A stretch of DNA of 64,000 nucleotides. Origin: Alkalicoccus urumqiensis (GTDB lineage: Bacteria; Bacillota; Bacilli; Bacillales; Salisediminibacteriaceae). Position numbers and translations under genes: made by a program. A model generated the notes under the pieces. It was not told where the DNA came from, made no database searches, and saw only the letters and a list, made by a program, of their open reading frames with translations. Of this stretch, positions 16,975 to 25,766 are shown piece after piece (the first letter of the stretch is position 1; each line of letters opens with the position of its first letter). Where the stretch lies: the NCBI RefSeq assembly GCF_002993335.1, contig NZ_PVNS01000004.1, forward strand, positions 203,219 through 267,218, given 5' to 3'.

Positions 16975-17117
16975 CGTATCCCTCCTTTTCTGCCTGTCTG
17001 TCCGTAGGAAGCATAATTTTTCCAAAAGATGCTCCCTTTTTTTAAAAAGGAGTTTTTTTCTTTCTGTCGAATGGGGTATAAGAGAAAGAAACCCATTTCA
17101 GTTAAAGGAGCGATTCC

Positions 17118-17864
17118 ATGACGTTACCGATCTCCATTCAGTTATACAGCCTGCGGGAGGAAACCGCGGCCGATTTTAAAGGCACACTCGAGAAGGTGGC
17201 ATCGCTCGGCTACGACGGTGTGGAATTTGCGGGGTACGGCGGCATGAAAGCGGAAGAACTGCGGGAGCTGCTTCATGAACTCGGCCTCCGGGTCTCCGGC
17301 GCCCACGTTCCGCTTGCCGAATTGGAATCCGACCTGGAAAATGTCCTTGATTACCACAAAGTGCTCGGCAACCGGCACATCATCTGCCCATTTCTGGAGG
17401 AGAACGACCGCAGCTCCAGAGCAGCATATGAAGATGTCGCCGCAAGACTAAAGCCGATCGCAGAGGCTTGCAGCCGTGCCGGTTTCATCTTCAGCTACCA
17501 TAATCACGACTTTGAACTGCAGCCGCAGGGAGGAACCGTTCCACTTCCACTGCTCCTTCATCATCCACAGATTCATGCGGAACTGGACGTCTACTGGCTG
17601 ACGCGCGCCGGAGAAAATCCAGTCGAATGGATGGAACGGTTCCACGACAAAACGCCGCTCGTTCACCTGAAAGATATGACGAACGATGGCACCGAGGACT
17701 TTGCGGAGCTCGGCAGCGGCGGCATTGATGTGCAGGCTGTCATTCAAAAAGCCGAAGAGATCGGGACGGAGTGGCTCGTCGTTGAACAGGACGTTTCCCG
17801 CATCGGCGCCTTGAACAGTGCGGAAAAAAGCATGAACTATTTAAAAGAAACCTACCTCAGCTAG
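17118..17864 (+). CDS. Sugar phosphate isomerase/epimerase (xylose isomerase-like TIM barrel)
   Basis: A 248-residue AP-endonuclease-2/xylose-isomerase-like barrel. Typical features are ISIQLYSLREE at the start, GYDGVEFAGYGG, FSYHNHDFEL (metal-ligand His and Glu), ELDVYWLTRAGENP, LVHLKDM and LVVEQD near the end. Such enzymes epimerise or isomerise sugars or keto-inositols with a divalent metal. The substrate is unknown. A following small gene starts 13 bp downstream, so they may be cotranscribed. Confidence 0.85.
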   Translation: MTLPISIQLYSLREETAADFKGTLEKVASLGYDGVEFAGYGGMKAEELRELLHELGLRVSGAHVPLAELESDLENVLDYHKVLGNRHIICPFLEENDRSSRAAYEDVAARLKPIAEACSRAGFIFSYHNHDFELQPQGGTVPLPLLLHHPQIHAELDVYWLTRAGENPVEWMERFHDKTPLVHLKDMTNDGTEDFAELGSGGIDVQAVIQKAEEIGTEWLVVEQDVSRIGALNSAEKSMNYLKETYLS

Positions 17865-17876
17865 GAGGGATCGACC

Positions 17877-18386
17877 ATGCGTTTATTTTCGTTTTTCCAT
17901 TCCTCAAAGAAAGAACACGCCTCCGCGAAGCGCTCAGAAGCGTTTGAGGAAGCACTCCGCAGGTTTGATGAAGAGCGCAAAAAAAATCCGATGGAAGCGG
18001 AAGCTGCACTTGCAGACGCCGGCAAAGCTATTTCGTCTGTACCTGAAAAACACGACTGGCATATGGCTGCCGGGGAGTTTTATGCATCAAGAAGAGATGC
18101 ATCGTCCCATGAGAAACTAAAAAACGTCAGCCGCTCCCACATTGAAGCGGCACCGGAAATTATTGAGGCATTCAAAAAAGAGTATCACAAAGAGTCCCTG
18201 CTTGATTTTATCCCGCCGGATATTCCTGCCTTCCACCGGCTTGCTGAAATTTATGAAGAAGAAGGCAACATCGACGGCGCCATTGACGTCGCCGCGGAGG
18301 CGGAAAAGCTCGGGATCCGAGACGGAACTCCCGGCGGCTTTGCCGCACGGAAAGAGCGGCTCATGGAAAAACGGCGCAGCCGGTAA
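17877..18386 (+). CDS. Conserved-looking helical protein of unknown function
   Basis: 169 residues, highly charged and helical. The C-terminal part (IPAFHRLAEIYEEEGNIDGAIDVAAEAEKLG) looks like one tetratricopeptide-type helix pair. No signal peptide or membrane segment. AGGAGGG lies before the ATG. I do not recognise a family. It shares a short gap with the isomerase and ends at a strong terminator. Confidence 0.7.
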   Translation: MRLFSFFHSSKKEHASAKRSEAFEEALRRFDEERKKNPMEAEAALADAGKAISSVPEKHDWHMAAGEFYASRRDASSHEKLKNVSRSHIEAAPEIIEAFKKEYHKESLLDFIPPDIPAFHRLAEIYEEEGNIDGAIDVAAEAEKLGIRDGTPGGFAARKERLMEKRRSR

Positions 18387-18397
18387 CTGCAAGACTG

Positions 18398-18432
18398 AAA
18401 AAACGCGTGTCCATGGCGGACGCGCGTTTTTT
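18398..18432. terminator. Bidirectional terminator
   Basis: AAAAAACGCGTGTCC pairs with GGACGCGCGTTTTTT, serving both converging genes. Confidence 0.85.
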
Positions 18433-18607
18433 AACGTTCTATGCTGCGTTCCAGCAGTAAACCTACACCGCTCACTGCAGCAAACAGGCCGGCGAATAAA
18501 AGAAAATCCTCCCGGTAGCTGAGCATGTTTCTCGTCACCGCATAGACGATAATGGCACCGATACTGCCGAGAAAGTTAATCCATAACAACGTCCGTATCC
18601 AGTTCAT
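18431..18607 (-). CDS. Small two-span membrane protein
   Basis: 58 residues from ATG 18607, which has GAAAGGAGCGG upstream. Two hydrophobic segments (WINFLGSIGAIIVYAV and FLLFAGLFAAVSGVGLLL) are separated by a short polar loop. The stop overlaps the shared terminator. Unknown function. Confidence 0.65.
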   Translation of the reverse strand: MNWIRTLLWINFLGSIGAIIVYAVTRNMLSYREDFLLFAGLFAAVSGVGLLLERSIER

Positions 18608-18817
18608 GATTCCGCTCCTTTCCTCTTCCGCCAGTATAGCACGGGGTGCTTTCAGGAAATAGAGGTTTACAGAATACAGTACCTGTGTAAACAGTGGAAG
18701 GAGCCAATATAAAACTATATGAAAAAAGTTTTTCAATTTTACCATATATTAGGATATATCCGCTTGTTTTCTCCGCGTAACTACGATACGTTGAGCGTAA
18801 CCGCAGAGGAGGGATTC

Positions 18818-19765
18818 ATGATGAAGGAATTATTCCGCCAGTCATTCGGCTACATACTTGTCATTGCAGGCGCTGCCTGTTGGGGACTTACAGGCCTGTT
18901 CGTCGATCAACTCTATCAGGCGGGCTTCACCCCGTGGCAGGTCGTCGCTGCACGGATGTCCTCCTCTGCCTTCGTCCTGTTTCTCGTCTTGATTTTGTTT
19001 GAACGGGAGCACCTCCGCATCGACCGCCGGGATCTGCCGTACCTCATCCTTTTAGGATTGTGCGGCATGTCCTTATTCAACGGCTTCTACTTTGCAGTGA
19101 TGGACCGCGCCTCTCTCGCCATCGCTGTCGTGTTCGTCTACACTTCGCCGATATTTGCCTCTCTTATTGCAAAATTCGCATTCGGTGAACAGCTGTCGCT
19201 CCAGAAAAACATGGCCATCGTTCTCACCATTATCGGCTGTGCGATGGCGATCGGCTTCATTCCGCTCGGTGGATCCGAGCCGATTGATCTATTAACCGTC
19301 TTTCTTGGACTGATGGCCGGACTGTTCTGTGCCTCCTACAGCCTGATCGGTAAATACGTAAGCGGACGCTACCATCCGCTCACGATTACGTTTTACGGGT
19401 TCACTGCAGGCAGCGTCATTTCCGTACCGACAAGCGCCATCTGGCAGCAGACAAGCACCGTCCTGCAGATCGATGTGCTTCTGCCGATGCTTGCGCTTAC
19501 ATTTATCGCCACGATCGCTGCCTACCTGCTGTTTACTCTCGGTCTTGCCTACGTGGAATCGAGCCGGGCTGCCATTTTGTCTTCCACTGAGCTCGTTGTC
19601 TCCGTGCTTCTCAGCGTATTTGTGCTGAATGAAATAGTAACATTCTGGCAGGCAGTCGGTTTCGTTCTCGTCATCACTTCCATTATGCTGACGGTCGTTT
19701 CCTTCCGCCGCCGCGTCGAGCGCAAATACCCGGGAAAGGAATACAGCTACACGAACGAAGGATAG
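18818..19765 (+). CDS. EamA/DMT family transporter
   Basis: 315 residues with about ten hydrophobic spans in two EamA repeats, the usual DMT layout. Landmarks are ACWGLTGLFVDQLYQAGFTPW, VFVYTSPIFASLIAKF and LAYVESSRAAILSSTELVV, the last being the conserved end-of-repeat motif. These proteins export or import small metabolites; the substrate is unknown. ATG 18818, with GAGGAGGG upstream, is preferred over a reading from 18719 that lacks a ribosome site. Confidence 0.88.
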   Translation: MMKELFRQSFGYILVIAGAACWGLTGLFVDQLYQAGFTPWQVVAARMSSSAFVLFLVLILFEREHLRIDRRDLPYLILLGLCGMSLFNGFYFAVMDRASLAIAVVFVYTSPIFASLIAKFAFGEQLSLQKNMAIVLTIIGCAMAIGFIPLGGSEPIDLLTVFLGLMAGLFCASYSLIGKYVSGRYHPLTITFYGFTAGSVISVPTSAIWQQTSTVLQIDVLLPMLALTFIATIAAYLLFTLGLAYVESSRAAILSSTELVVSVLLSVFVLNEIVTFWQAVGFVLVITSIMLTVVSFRRRVERKYPGKEYSYTNEG

Positions 19766-19914
19766 AAAAAGTAGAGGAATCGAAAGCGGCCGGTATCCTG
19801 CGCGTCATCCGTCTCTTTAGGTGCCGGCACTTCCTCTCCGTACACCTCAAAAACGTGCTCCCCTGCTTTCTCCTCGGCAGATCGAACTCTCTCTATCAGC
19901 TCTTTAGATGACAT
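19747..19914 (-). CDS. Possible small acidic protein (55 residues)
   Basis: An open frame from ATG 19914 to a TAG overlapping the end of the EamA gene. The product is charged (SSKELIERVRSAEEKAGEHV) with an aromatic tail (GRFRFLYFFYPSF). The upstream GAAGTGAAA is only a weak ribosome site. Codon use resembles the neighbours. It may be a real small gene or chance; no family is recognised. The rest of the gap up to 20.05 kb shows nothing else clear. Confidence 0.35.
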   Translation of the reverse strand: MSSKELIERVRSAEEKAGEHVFEVYGEEVPAPKETDDAQDTGRFRFLYFFYPSFV

Positions 19915-20052
19915 ATACGTTTCACTTCATTTCAGAGCCGCTGCTAATTTCCCGATTAAAACGTTACGAAATGCCTGAAGCTGCTGCTCTCTTATTCTGC
20001 GGTAAAAACCTTCATCCTGCGAAAAGGTCCCTTCTTAAAAAGCATGACCAGC

Positions 20053-20111
20053 TTTACAAATCGTAATGATTACGATATACTGCAAATTGTTAATCGTAAT
20101 GATTACGACAA
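20053..20111 (+). promoter_or_regulatory. Promoter with two Zur boxes
   Basis: A -35 TTTACA (20053-20058) and a -10 TATACT (20076-20081) are 17 bp apart. AATCGTAATGATTACGA, the core of the Bacillus Zur box (7-1-7 inverted repeat), occurs at 20059-20075, filling the spacer, and again at 20092-20108, just past the likely start site. Zinc-bound Zur should block this promoter, so the genes are expected to come on in zinc starvation. Confidence 0.93.
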
Positions 20112-20142
20112 AAAGAAGAGACAGAGCCAGGGAGGTCATGTT

Positions 20143-21309
20143 GTGGATACACGCATTCCAGTAACGGTGCTCAGCGGTTTCCTCGGTGCGGGGAAAACGT
20201 CGCTGTTGCAGCACATTTTAGAAGAGGGTCCGTCACGGACGGCCGTCATCGTCAATGATATGAGTGAGGTGAATGTCGATGCGGCAGTCATGAAGCAGGG
20301 CGGATTCCGCCGGCGGGAGGAAAAGCTGGTCGAGCTGTCGAACGGGTGCATCTGCTGCACGCTCCGGGAAGATCTGCTGCTGGAAGTGCAGGACCTGGCG
20401 GAGAAAGGCGGCATAGACCGCATCGTCATTGAATCCTCCGGCATCAGTGAACCCGTGCCGGTCGCGCAGACGTTCAGTTACATCGATGAAGAGCTCGGCG
20501 TGGATGTCACCAGCTCCTGCCGCCTTGATACGATGGTCACCGTCGTCGATGCAAACAGGTTCTGGAACGATTACGGCTCCGGCGATACGCTGCTTGACCG
20601 CCGCCAGGGACTGGACGAGGAAGACGAGCGCAGCATCGTCGATCTTCTCGTTGATCAGATCGAATTCTGTGATGTTTTGATTCTAAACAAAACGGACCTC
20701 GTTCCGGAATCCGAGCGTCAAAAGCTGCGATCCTTCCTGCAGAAGCTGCAGCCGGAAGCAGAAATTATCGATGCCGCCTATGCACGTGTTCCGCTCGATA
20801 AGGTGGTCAACACCGGAAAATTCTCCTTTGATAAAGCGAGCATGTCCGCCGGCTGGATCAAAGAGCTGGAAGCTGAAGAGCATATCCCGGAAACCGAAGA
20901 GTACGGGATCTCATCCTTCGTTTACCGGCGCCGGGCTCCGTTCGACAGCCGGAAGCTGGAAGCCTGGTTTGAAGAAATCCCTTAGTCCATTGCCCGTGCC
21001 AAAGGCATTACTTGGCTGTCGGAATATCCGGACCTCGCGTTTCTTCTTTCCCAGGCCGGAACCTCCGGCTCGCTGAACGCGGTCGCCCAGTGGGCCGCTT
21101 CCCTTGAGGAGGACGCTCAGCAGGAGCTCATGCAGGAGGATCCTGATCTTCAACGCGAGCTTGATCGTCATCCTGAAGGCGACCGGAAAACGGAGATCGT
21201 TTTTATCGGCGTCGACATGGACGAAGAAGCGATCTGCCGTTCCCTGGATGACTGTCTGACAACCATTGAAAGGAGCCGACCACATGGCAAAGAAATCAAA
21301 AGTCGCTAA
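20143..21309 (+). pseudogene. YciC/ZagA-type zinc GTPase (CobW family) interrupted by an in-frame TAG
   Basis: From GTG 20143 (GGGAGG seven bases upstream) the frame encodes a COG0523 G3E GTPase: Walker A SGFLGAGKTS, the zinc-binding CICC motif in SNGCICCTLRED, ESSGISEPVPV, and NKTDLV. After residue 280 (EEIP) there is a TAG at 20983-20985, yet the same frame continues with SIARAKGITWLSEYPDLAFL and a full C-terminal domain to a TAA at 21307, about 389 codons, the normal YciC length. Family proteins usually have Glu at this place, so GAG to TAG is the simplest change. Either a nonsense mutation, readthrough or a sequence error. Two Zur boxes lie upstream. Confidence 0.88.
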
Positions 21310-21553
21310 GCAGAAGCAGCGGGAGGAAATGGTAGCCCGCTACGCAGAAATACGAAAAGAACTGAAAGAAAAAGGAGACTATGAAGCGCTCCGCAGACTA
21401 CCGCGGGATTCTTCTCCGACACGACTGAAAAGCCGCTGTGAATTAACCGGACGTCCGCGCGGCTATATGAATCAATTCCGCATGTCCCGCATCGCCTTCC
21501 GGGAACTTGCACACAAAGGCCAGATTCCCGGAGTCAAAAAAGCCAGCTGGTAA
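21284..21553 (+). CDS. rpsN: Zinc-independent 30S ribosomal protein S14 paralogue
   Basis: 89 residues beginning [17 protein letters not shown]. The C-terminal half ([32 protein letters not shown]) is S14, but the CxxC pairs of the zinc-binding form are absent: this is the long Cys-minus type. In Bacillus the Zur regulon makes such a copy so that zinc can be released from ribosomes. It begins inside the last codons of the zinc GTPase frame with its own GAAAGGAG site and follows the Zur promoter. Confidence 0.95.
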   Translation: MAKKSKVAKQKQREEMVARYAEIRKELKEKGDYEALRRLPRDSSPTRLKSRCELTGRPRGYMNQFRMSRIAFRELAHKGQIPGVKKASW

Positions 21554-21567
21554 AGGAGGAACCAACG

Positions 21568-21807
21568 ATGCCGCTGCTGCATACCATTCTGAACGACCAT
21601 ATTGCAGATGACCGCAGCTACTCCTTTCATCTGGACGGCGTGCTTCACTGGATGGACAGCGCCTTTCTTATCCAGGAATTAATCGACAGCCCGGCCGAAG
21701 ATCAGGAAGAACTGCTGTTATTCCTGGAACCGGTGAAAGACGATCCGGAACTGCTGCACAGCTATCTCTGCCGCCTTGCTATACTGTATGTGCAGGCCAA
21801 TTCGTAA
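21568..21807 (+). CDS. Unknown 79-residue protein in the Zur-controlled cluster
   Basis: AAAGGAGG before ATG and only 14 bp after rpsN, so probably in the same transcript. The product is acidic and helical (DGVLHWMDSAFLIQELIDSP, then EDQEELLLFLEPV) with a few His but no clear metal motif. I do not recognise the family. Its position suggests expression during zinc limitation. Confidence 0.75.
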   Translation: MPLLHTILNDHIADDRSYSFHLDGVLHWMDSAFLIQELIDSPAEDQEELLLFLEPVKDDPELLHSYLCRLAILYVQANS

Positions 21808-21822
21808 AAGGAGCTGGGTGTC

Positions 21823-22449
21823 ATGACATCGATCTGGGAAGAAACGTTCCAAAAAATTCCGTACCTGTGGGGACACGCACCCGCTGATTCTGCCGTGCAA
21901 ACGGCAGCGTTGTTTTCCAGTCATGGATTCCGTACAGTTCTAGTGCCCGGCGCAGGGTACGGCCGGAACGCACGGCCGTTTGTCGACCGGGGCATGGACG
22001 TCACCGGACTGGAACTCTCCGAAACAGCCGTCGATCTGGCAGGAAAGCAGCCGTTTTCGATGACGATGATGCAGGGGGATATTTCTGAACTGCCCAGCCT
22101 GACAGGCACGTTCGACGGGATTTATTCCCACGCGCTGCTGCACTTACTGCCGCCGGGAACGCATGAAGCGTTCGTCCGCCACTGTTTCCAGCGTCTGAAT
22201 CCCGGCGGCTGCATGGTACACACAACCATCACACCGGAAGCTCCGATGTTCGGCAGAGGAACAAAGCTCGCCGATCATTATTACGAAGCCTCCCCCGGTG
22301 TACCGCTTTATTTTTACACCGAAGAACGACTGCGCCCATTATTTTCTGAGGCTGCGCAGCTGGATATTTCCATGATGCTCGAGCCAAATAAAGAACATCC
22401 GGAAAAAGCACCATTTCCCTACTGGCACATCACCGCCTGGAAAACGTGA
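21823..22449 (+). CDS. Class I SAM-dependent methyltransferase
   Basis: 208 residues with a Rossmann methyltransferase core: motif I VLVPGAGYGRNARPF, acidic motif II GLELSETAVDLA, and LPSLTGTFDGIYSHALLHLL around motif IV. Substrate unknown; small-molecule methylases of this kind act on thiols, tellurite or metabolites. It lies 15 bp after the 79-residue gene and probably ends the zinc-starvation operon. A terminator shared with the converging decarboxylase follows. Confidence 0.85.
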   Translation: MTSIWEETFQKIPYLWGHAPADSAVQTAALFSSHGFRTVLVPGAGYGRNARPFVDRGMDVTGLELSETAVDLAGKQPFSMTMMQGDISELPSLTGTFDGIYSHALLHLLPPGTHEAFVRHCFQRLNPGGCMVHTTITPEAPMFGRGTKLADHYYEASPGVPLYFYTEERLRPLFSEAAQLDISMMLEPNKEHPEKAPFPYWHITAWKT

Positions 22450-22458
22450 ATAAACAGC

Positions 22459-22503
22459 AAAAAAATCCCTCCAGGCGGACGTCATCTGCCGGGAGGGATT
22501 TCG
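22459..22503. terminator. Bidirectional terminator
   Basis: AAATCCCTCC pairs with GGAGGGATTT; a run of A precedes and T follows, serving both converging genes. Confidence 0.8.
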
Positions 22504-22507
22504 TTCG

Positions 22508-24133
22508 TTATTCTTCGATCGATTCACTTAAGTTCTGCAGATGAAACGGAACATCCATTTCATCATCGACGACAAGCTCAATCACATGCAGTCCGTCCAC
22601 CTGTTTTGCCAGCACGTCTTCCAGTTCCCCGGCCGTTTCCGCGCGGTCCACGACAGCCCCCGGAGCAAACGCTGCAGTAACCGCTGCGTAATCCCACAGT
22701 GGAATGTCGTTATAATCAGCATGCGGCCGCCCCGGATGAAGACGGCGCTCCACGGCGTAGCCGAGGTTATTCAGGATGAATATTTTTACCGCCATCTTCT
22801 CTACGTGCATCGTACTCAATTCCTGCACGGTCAGCTGCAGCGCCCCGTCTCCGATCATGCACCAGACCGGCGTCTCCGGCTCCGCAGCGGCTGCACCGAC
22901 TGCGGCAGGAAGCGCATAGCCGATACTCTGCCACGACCCCTGCGAAAACATCCGGCATCCCTCCGGCAGCTTGACGTACGGCATGCCATAGGAGAAGCTT
23001 CCGGTATCGACAGTGAGGATGCCTCCTTTTGGAAGAGCCTCCTCTAAAATCGGGTAATACACCGTGCTGGAAAGGCGCTGGTTTTTCGCGCTGTGCTTCA
23101 CCAGCTTTGGTGTTTCCAGCTCTACTTTCCCGCGGGCTGATTCCCGCTTCCCGAGTTCACGGAGCACGTCTGTCATCAGCGCCTGATCAATCCGCTCGCC
23201 AAAAAGCATCGTATGATCCGGCTGCAGATCGATCCGCTTGTTCTCATCAAGCTCTGCCTGAAACTTGGACGTATTGAAATCAGACAGCAGAAGACCGGCC
23301 GTTACAATAACGTCCGCTTCCTCCACCTGCTTCCGGATATATTCCGGACCGAAGGCGGCTCCGTAGACTCCGCCATACTGTGGTTCGTCCTCCGGAAAGG
23401 CACTTTTCCCCTGCATGGTCTGGTAGGTGGGGAGCTGATATACGCGGCTGAACTGAAGCACTGCCTCTTCCTGCAGAAAGCGGGAAACGCCGACATCGAC
23501 GAGCAGGACGGGGCGCTCCGCCTCCTCCACCGCTTTATGTACAGCGTCCGCTGCCCACCAGCTGTCCACATTTTCCACTTCCTGCTTCTCTTCCGGTCCG
23601 GTCAGGGTGATCTCCGCATCAGCCGTATCCTGCGGCACTTCGATGTATACCGGCTTCCGCTCTGTGAGTGCGAGATCAATGAGACGGGGAATCGTTTCCG
23701 CAGCCGTCTCTGCGGTGATCCGCTCAGCAGCCGCTGTAATCGGTTCGTGCATACGCAGGTAGGCGTCTGTGTCCCCGTTCATTAAAGAGTGGTGGACGAG
23801 TTTTCCATCCTCCAGCACGTCACTGTCCGGCGATCCAACCACATGAATCAGCGGCACGGATTCGCTGAAGGCACCGGCGGTCGCATTCACCGCACTTAAA
23901 TCGCCGACACCATACGTCGTAATCATCGCTGCTGCGCCGGTGGCCCTCGCATACCCATCCGCTGCGTAGCCTGCATTTAATTCATTTCTCATATGCATCA
24001 TGCGCAGGTCTTCCCGCGTTTCAATTTCATCACACAAACCGAAATTATAGTCTCCCGGAAGACCGAAGACGATCTTAATACCGGCATCCCGGATACAGTC
24101 AAACAGCCACGCTTTAACAGTTGTCGTTTTCAT
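22508..24133 (-). CDS. Thiamine-diphosphate-dependent 2-keto acid decarboxylase (pyruvate/indolepyruvate decarboxylase family)
   Basis: About 541 residues. N-terminal PYR domain with GLPGDYNFGLCDEI and the catalytic Glu in RNELNAGYAADGYAR, the HH pair (LVHHSLMNGD) typical of decarboxylases, a central domain, and the C-terminal PP domain with the ThDP motif GDGALQLTVQELSTM followed by NNLGY. It should decarboxylate a branched-chain, aromatic or pyruvic 2-keto acid to an aldehyde. ATG 24133 is chosen over a GTG nine bases earlier by spacing from AAAGGTG. Monocistronic by context. Confidence 0.88.
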   Translation of the reverse strand: MKTTTVKAWLFDCIRDAGIKIVFGLPGDYNFGLCDEIETREDLRMMHMRNELNAGYAADGYARATGAAAMITTYGVGDLSAVNATAGAFSESVPLIHVVGSPDSDVLEDGKLVHHSLMNGDTDAYLRMHEPITAAAERITAETAAETIPRLIDLALTERKPVYIEVPQDTADAEITLTGPEEKQEVENVDSWWAADAVHKAVEEAERPVLLVDVGVSRFLQEEAVLQFSRVYQLPTYQTMQGKSAFPEDEPQYGGVYGAAFGPEYIRKQVEEADVIVTAGLLLSDFNTSKFQAELDENKRIDLQPDHTMLFGERIDQALMTDVLRELGKRESARGKVELETPKLVKHSAKNQRLSSTVYYPILEEALPKGGILTVDTGSFSYGMPYVKLPEGCRMFSQGSWQSIGYALPAAVGAAAAEPETPVWCMIGDGALQLTVQELSTMHVEKMAVKIFILNNLGYAVERRLHPGRPHADYNDIPLWDYAAVTAAFAPGAVVDRAETAGELEDVLAKQVDGLHVIELVVDDEMDVPFHLQNLSESIEE

Positions 24134-24246
24134 GCTGAACACACCTTTCTTTGCATTCCCCTTTCCCTCTTTCTTCCTGAATTAACCGATGTCCTTCCTA
24201 TTTTTGTATGATATGATGCAGAAAATGCTGGAAAGAAGTGATCTTC

Positions 24247-24708
24247 GTGAAATACATCCCTGTACAGCTCGAGAAACACGAAGCGGTGCTGACCGCTTTC
24301 CGCAGACAGGCACTGGAGGAAAGTTTCGGCCGGAGCAGTCACTTTCAACCGGAAACGTATCTGGAGTGGCTCGCCCAAAAGAAACGCCATTTTCCGGAGG
24401 GGTTCGTCCTCGTGCAGGAAAATGACGTGTTTATCGGGCAGCTGGAGCTGGCTGTTTCGGTTTATGAGCAGAATATGATCGGCTATGTGCATCTGCTCTA
24501 TGTGATTCCGGAAAAACGCGGCACCGGAACCGGCCGGGATATGCTCCAGTATGCAGAGCGGCTGTTTCTCTCCCACGGCCTCCGGGAGTACCATCTCCGG
24601 GTATCGCTTACCAACGAAGCAGCACGCGGCTTCTACCTTCATACAGGCATGGAAGAAATCGGCGTGGAAGAGAACGGGACCGTCATGCGGATGCGGAAAT
24701 ACCTCTAA
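24247..24708 (+). CDS. GNAT family acetyltransferase
   Basis: About 153 residues, GTG start at 24247 after GAAGTGAT. The acetyl-CoA-binding motif is visible as HLLYVIPEKRGTGTGRDMLQYAE and the C-terminal strand as LRVSLTNEAARGFYLHTGM. The acceptor (protein, amino acid or antibiotic) is not evident. It stands alone between the decarboxylase promoter region and yoaT. Confidence 0.85.
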   Translation: MKYIPVQLEKHEAVLTAFRRQALEESFGRSSHFQPETYLEWLAQKKRHFPEGFVLVQENDVFIGQLELAVSVYEQNMIGYVHLLYVIPEKRGTGTGRDMLQYAERLFLSHGLREYHLRVSLTNEAARGFYLHTGMEEIGVEENGTVMRMRKYL

Positions 24709-24724
24709 TATTTCCCGGGAAATA

Positions 24725-25549
24725 TCAACCGTTTTCTTTCAACCGTTTTAACGAGGCTGTCAGAAAAAAGCTGACGATGACTAGCAGCATCCAGGAGCTC
24801 AATTTCCCTAAGTCCACGACCGTCCATCGCTCTGTCTGATACGGGTAGGCCCACGCCTGAAAATACGTGGCGATATTCTCCGCGGTCCAGACGAAAAAGC
24901 CGATGAGTACAAACGAAAGAAGCATCGGCATCCGGTACACCCGGCCGTTCACCTGAAACCGGACAGAAGCCCGGAAGAACAGCAGCACGACAAGGCCGGT
25001 GAGCACCCAGCGCAGGTCAGTGATGTAGTGATGCGTAAAAAAATTGGCATATACCGCGGCCGTGAGCGGCAGAACGATATACGTACGCGGCCAGCGGATC
25101 AGGGAAATCCCGAGCCTCCGCCACGCCTGACACAAATAGGCGGCGACACTCGCGTACATGAATCCGCTGTAGAGCGGCACGCCGGCGATTTTCGTCCATG
25201 CTTCTTCAGGATAGCTCCACGATCCCATCTGTACTTTGAACAATTCCAGCGATAGGCCGAGAACGTGAAAAAGAAGAATGACTTTCCCTTCATCAGCCGT
25301 TTCAATGCCAGTTTTTACTAAGACGATCTGCGCTGTGAGAAAAAACAGAAGCAGCCAGTCGTACCTGGCAAGAAGCGGGAGGTCCACCAGCTGTGTCAGA
25401 GCCAGCCCGGCAAAAATAATTACCGGGAAGATGCAGGAAAGAGCCTGCTGCCAGCCGAAATGCCAGAATTGAACGAGAGCGTGCGGCGGACGGCTGACAC
25501 GGACCGGATGCTTTGGGTAGGCCACAGCCGACTGCAGTTTATGCTTCAT
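24725..25549 (-). CDS. yoaT: DUF817 family membrane protein (YoaT)
   Basis: About 274 residues with eight or so hydrophobic spans, of the DUF817 type (FWHFGWQQALSCIFPVIIFA, then FKVQMGSWSYPE and GVPLYSGFMYASVAAYLCQA). Start ATG 25549 has GGAGG six bases upstream, lying inside the end of the XRE gene, so the two overlap by 11 bp. In B. subtilis yoaS-yozG-yoaT have the same order. Function is not established. Confidence 0.85.
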   Translation of the reverse strand: MKHKLQSAVAYPKHPVRVSRPPHALVQFWHFGWQQALSCIFPVIIFAGLALTQLVDLPLLARYDWLLLFFLTAQIVLVKTGIETADEGKVILLFHVLGLSLELFKVQMGSWSYPEEAWTKIAGVPLYSGFMYASVAAYLCQAWRRLGISLIRWPRTYIVLPLTAAVYANFFTHHYITDLRWVLTGLVVLLFFRASVRFQVNGRVYRMPMLLSFVLIGFFVWTAENIATYFQAWAYPYQTERWTVVDLGKLSSWMLLVIVSFFLTASLKRLKENG

Positions 25550-25757
25550 CGTCATCCTCCACGTATTCCAAAAGATCCCCCGGCTGGCACTCCAGCACCC
25601 GGCAGAGTGCTTCCAGCGTAGAAAACCGCACAGCTTTCGCCTTCCCATTTTTTAAGATGGAAACGTTCGCCATCGTAATGCCGACGCGCTCTGCTAATTC
25701 GGTGACACTCATTTTCCGCTTCGCAAGCATGACGTCAAGTCGAATGATAATTGCCAT
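25539..25757 (-). CDS. yozG: Small XRE-type transcriptional regulator (YozG)
   Basis: 72 residues, almost entirely one helix-turn-helix domain: LDVMLAKRKMSVTELAERVG, ITMANVSILKNGKAKAVRFS and a short acidic tail. This compact form of the Cro/CI fold is typical of YozG-like proteins that sit beside DUF2975 membrane proteins. Nine bases after yoaS and overlapping yoaT, so one operon. Confidence 0.88.
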   Translation of the reverse strand: MAIIIRLDVMLAKRKMSVTELAERVGITMANVSILKNGKAKAVRFSTLEALCRVLECQPGDLLEYVEDDDEA

Positions 25758-25766
25758 ATTCCCACC

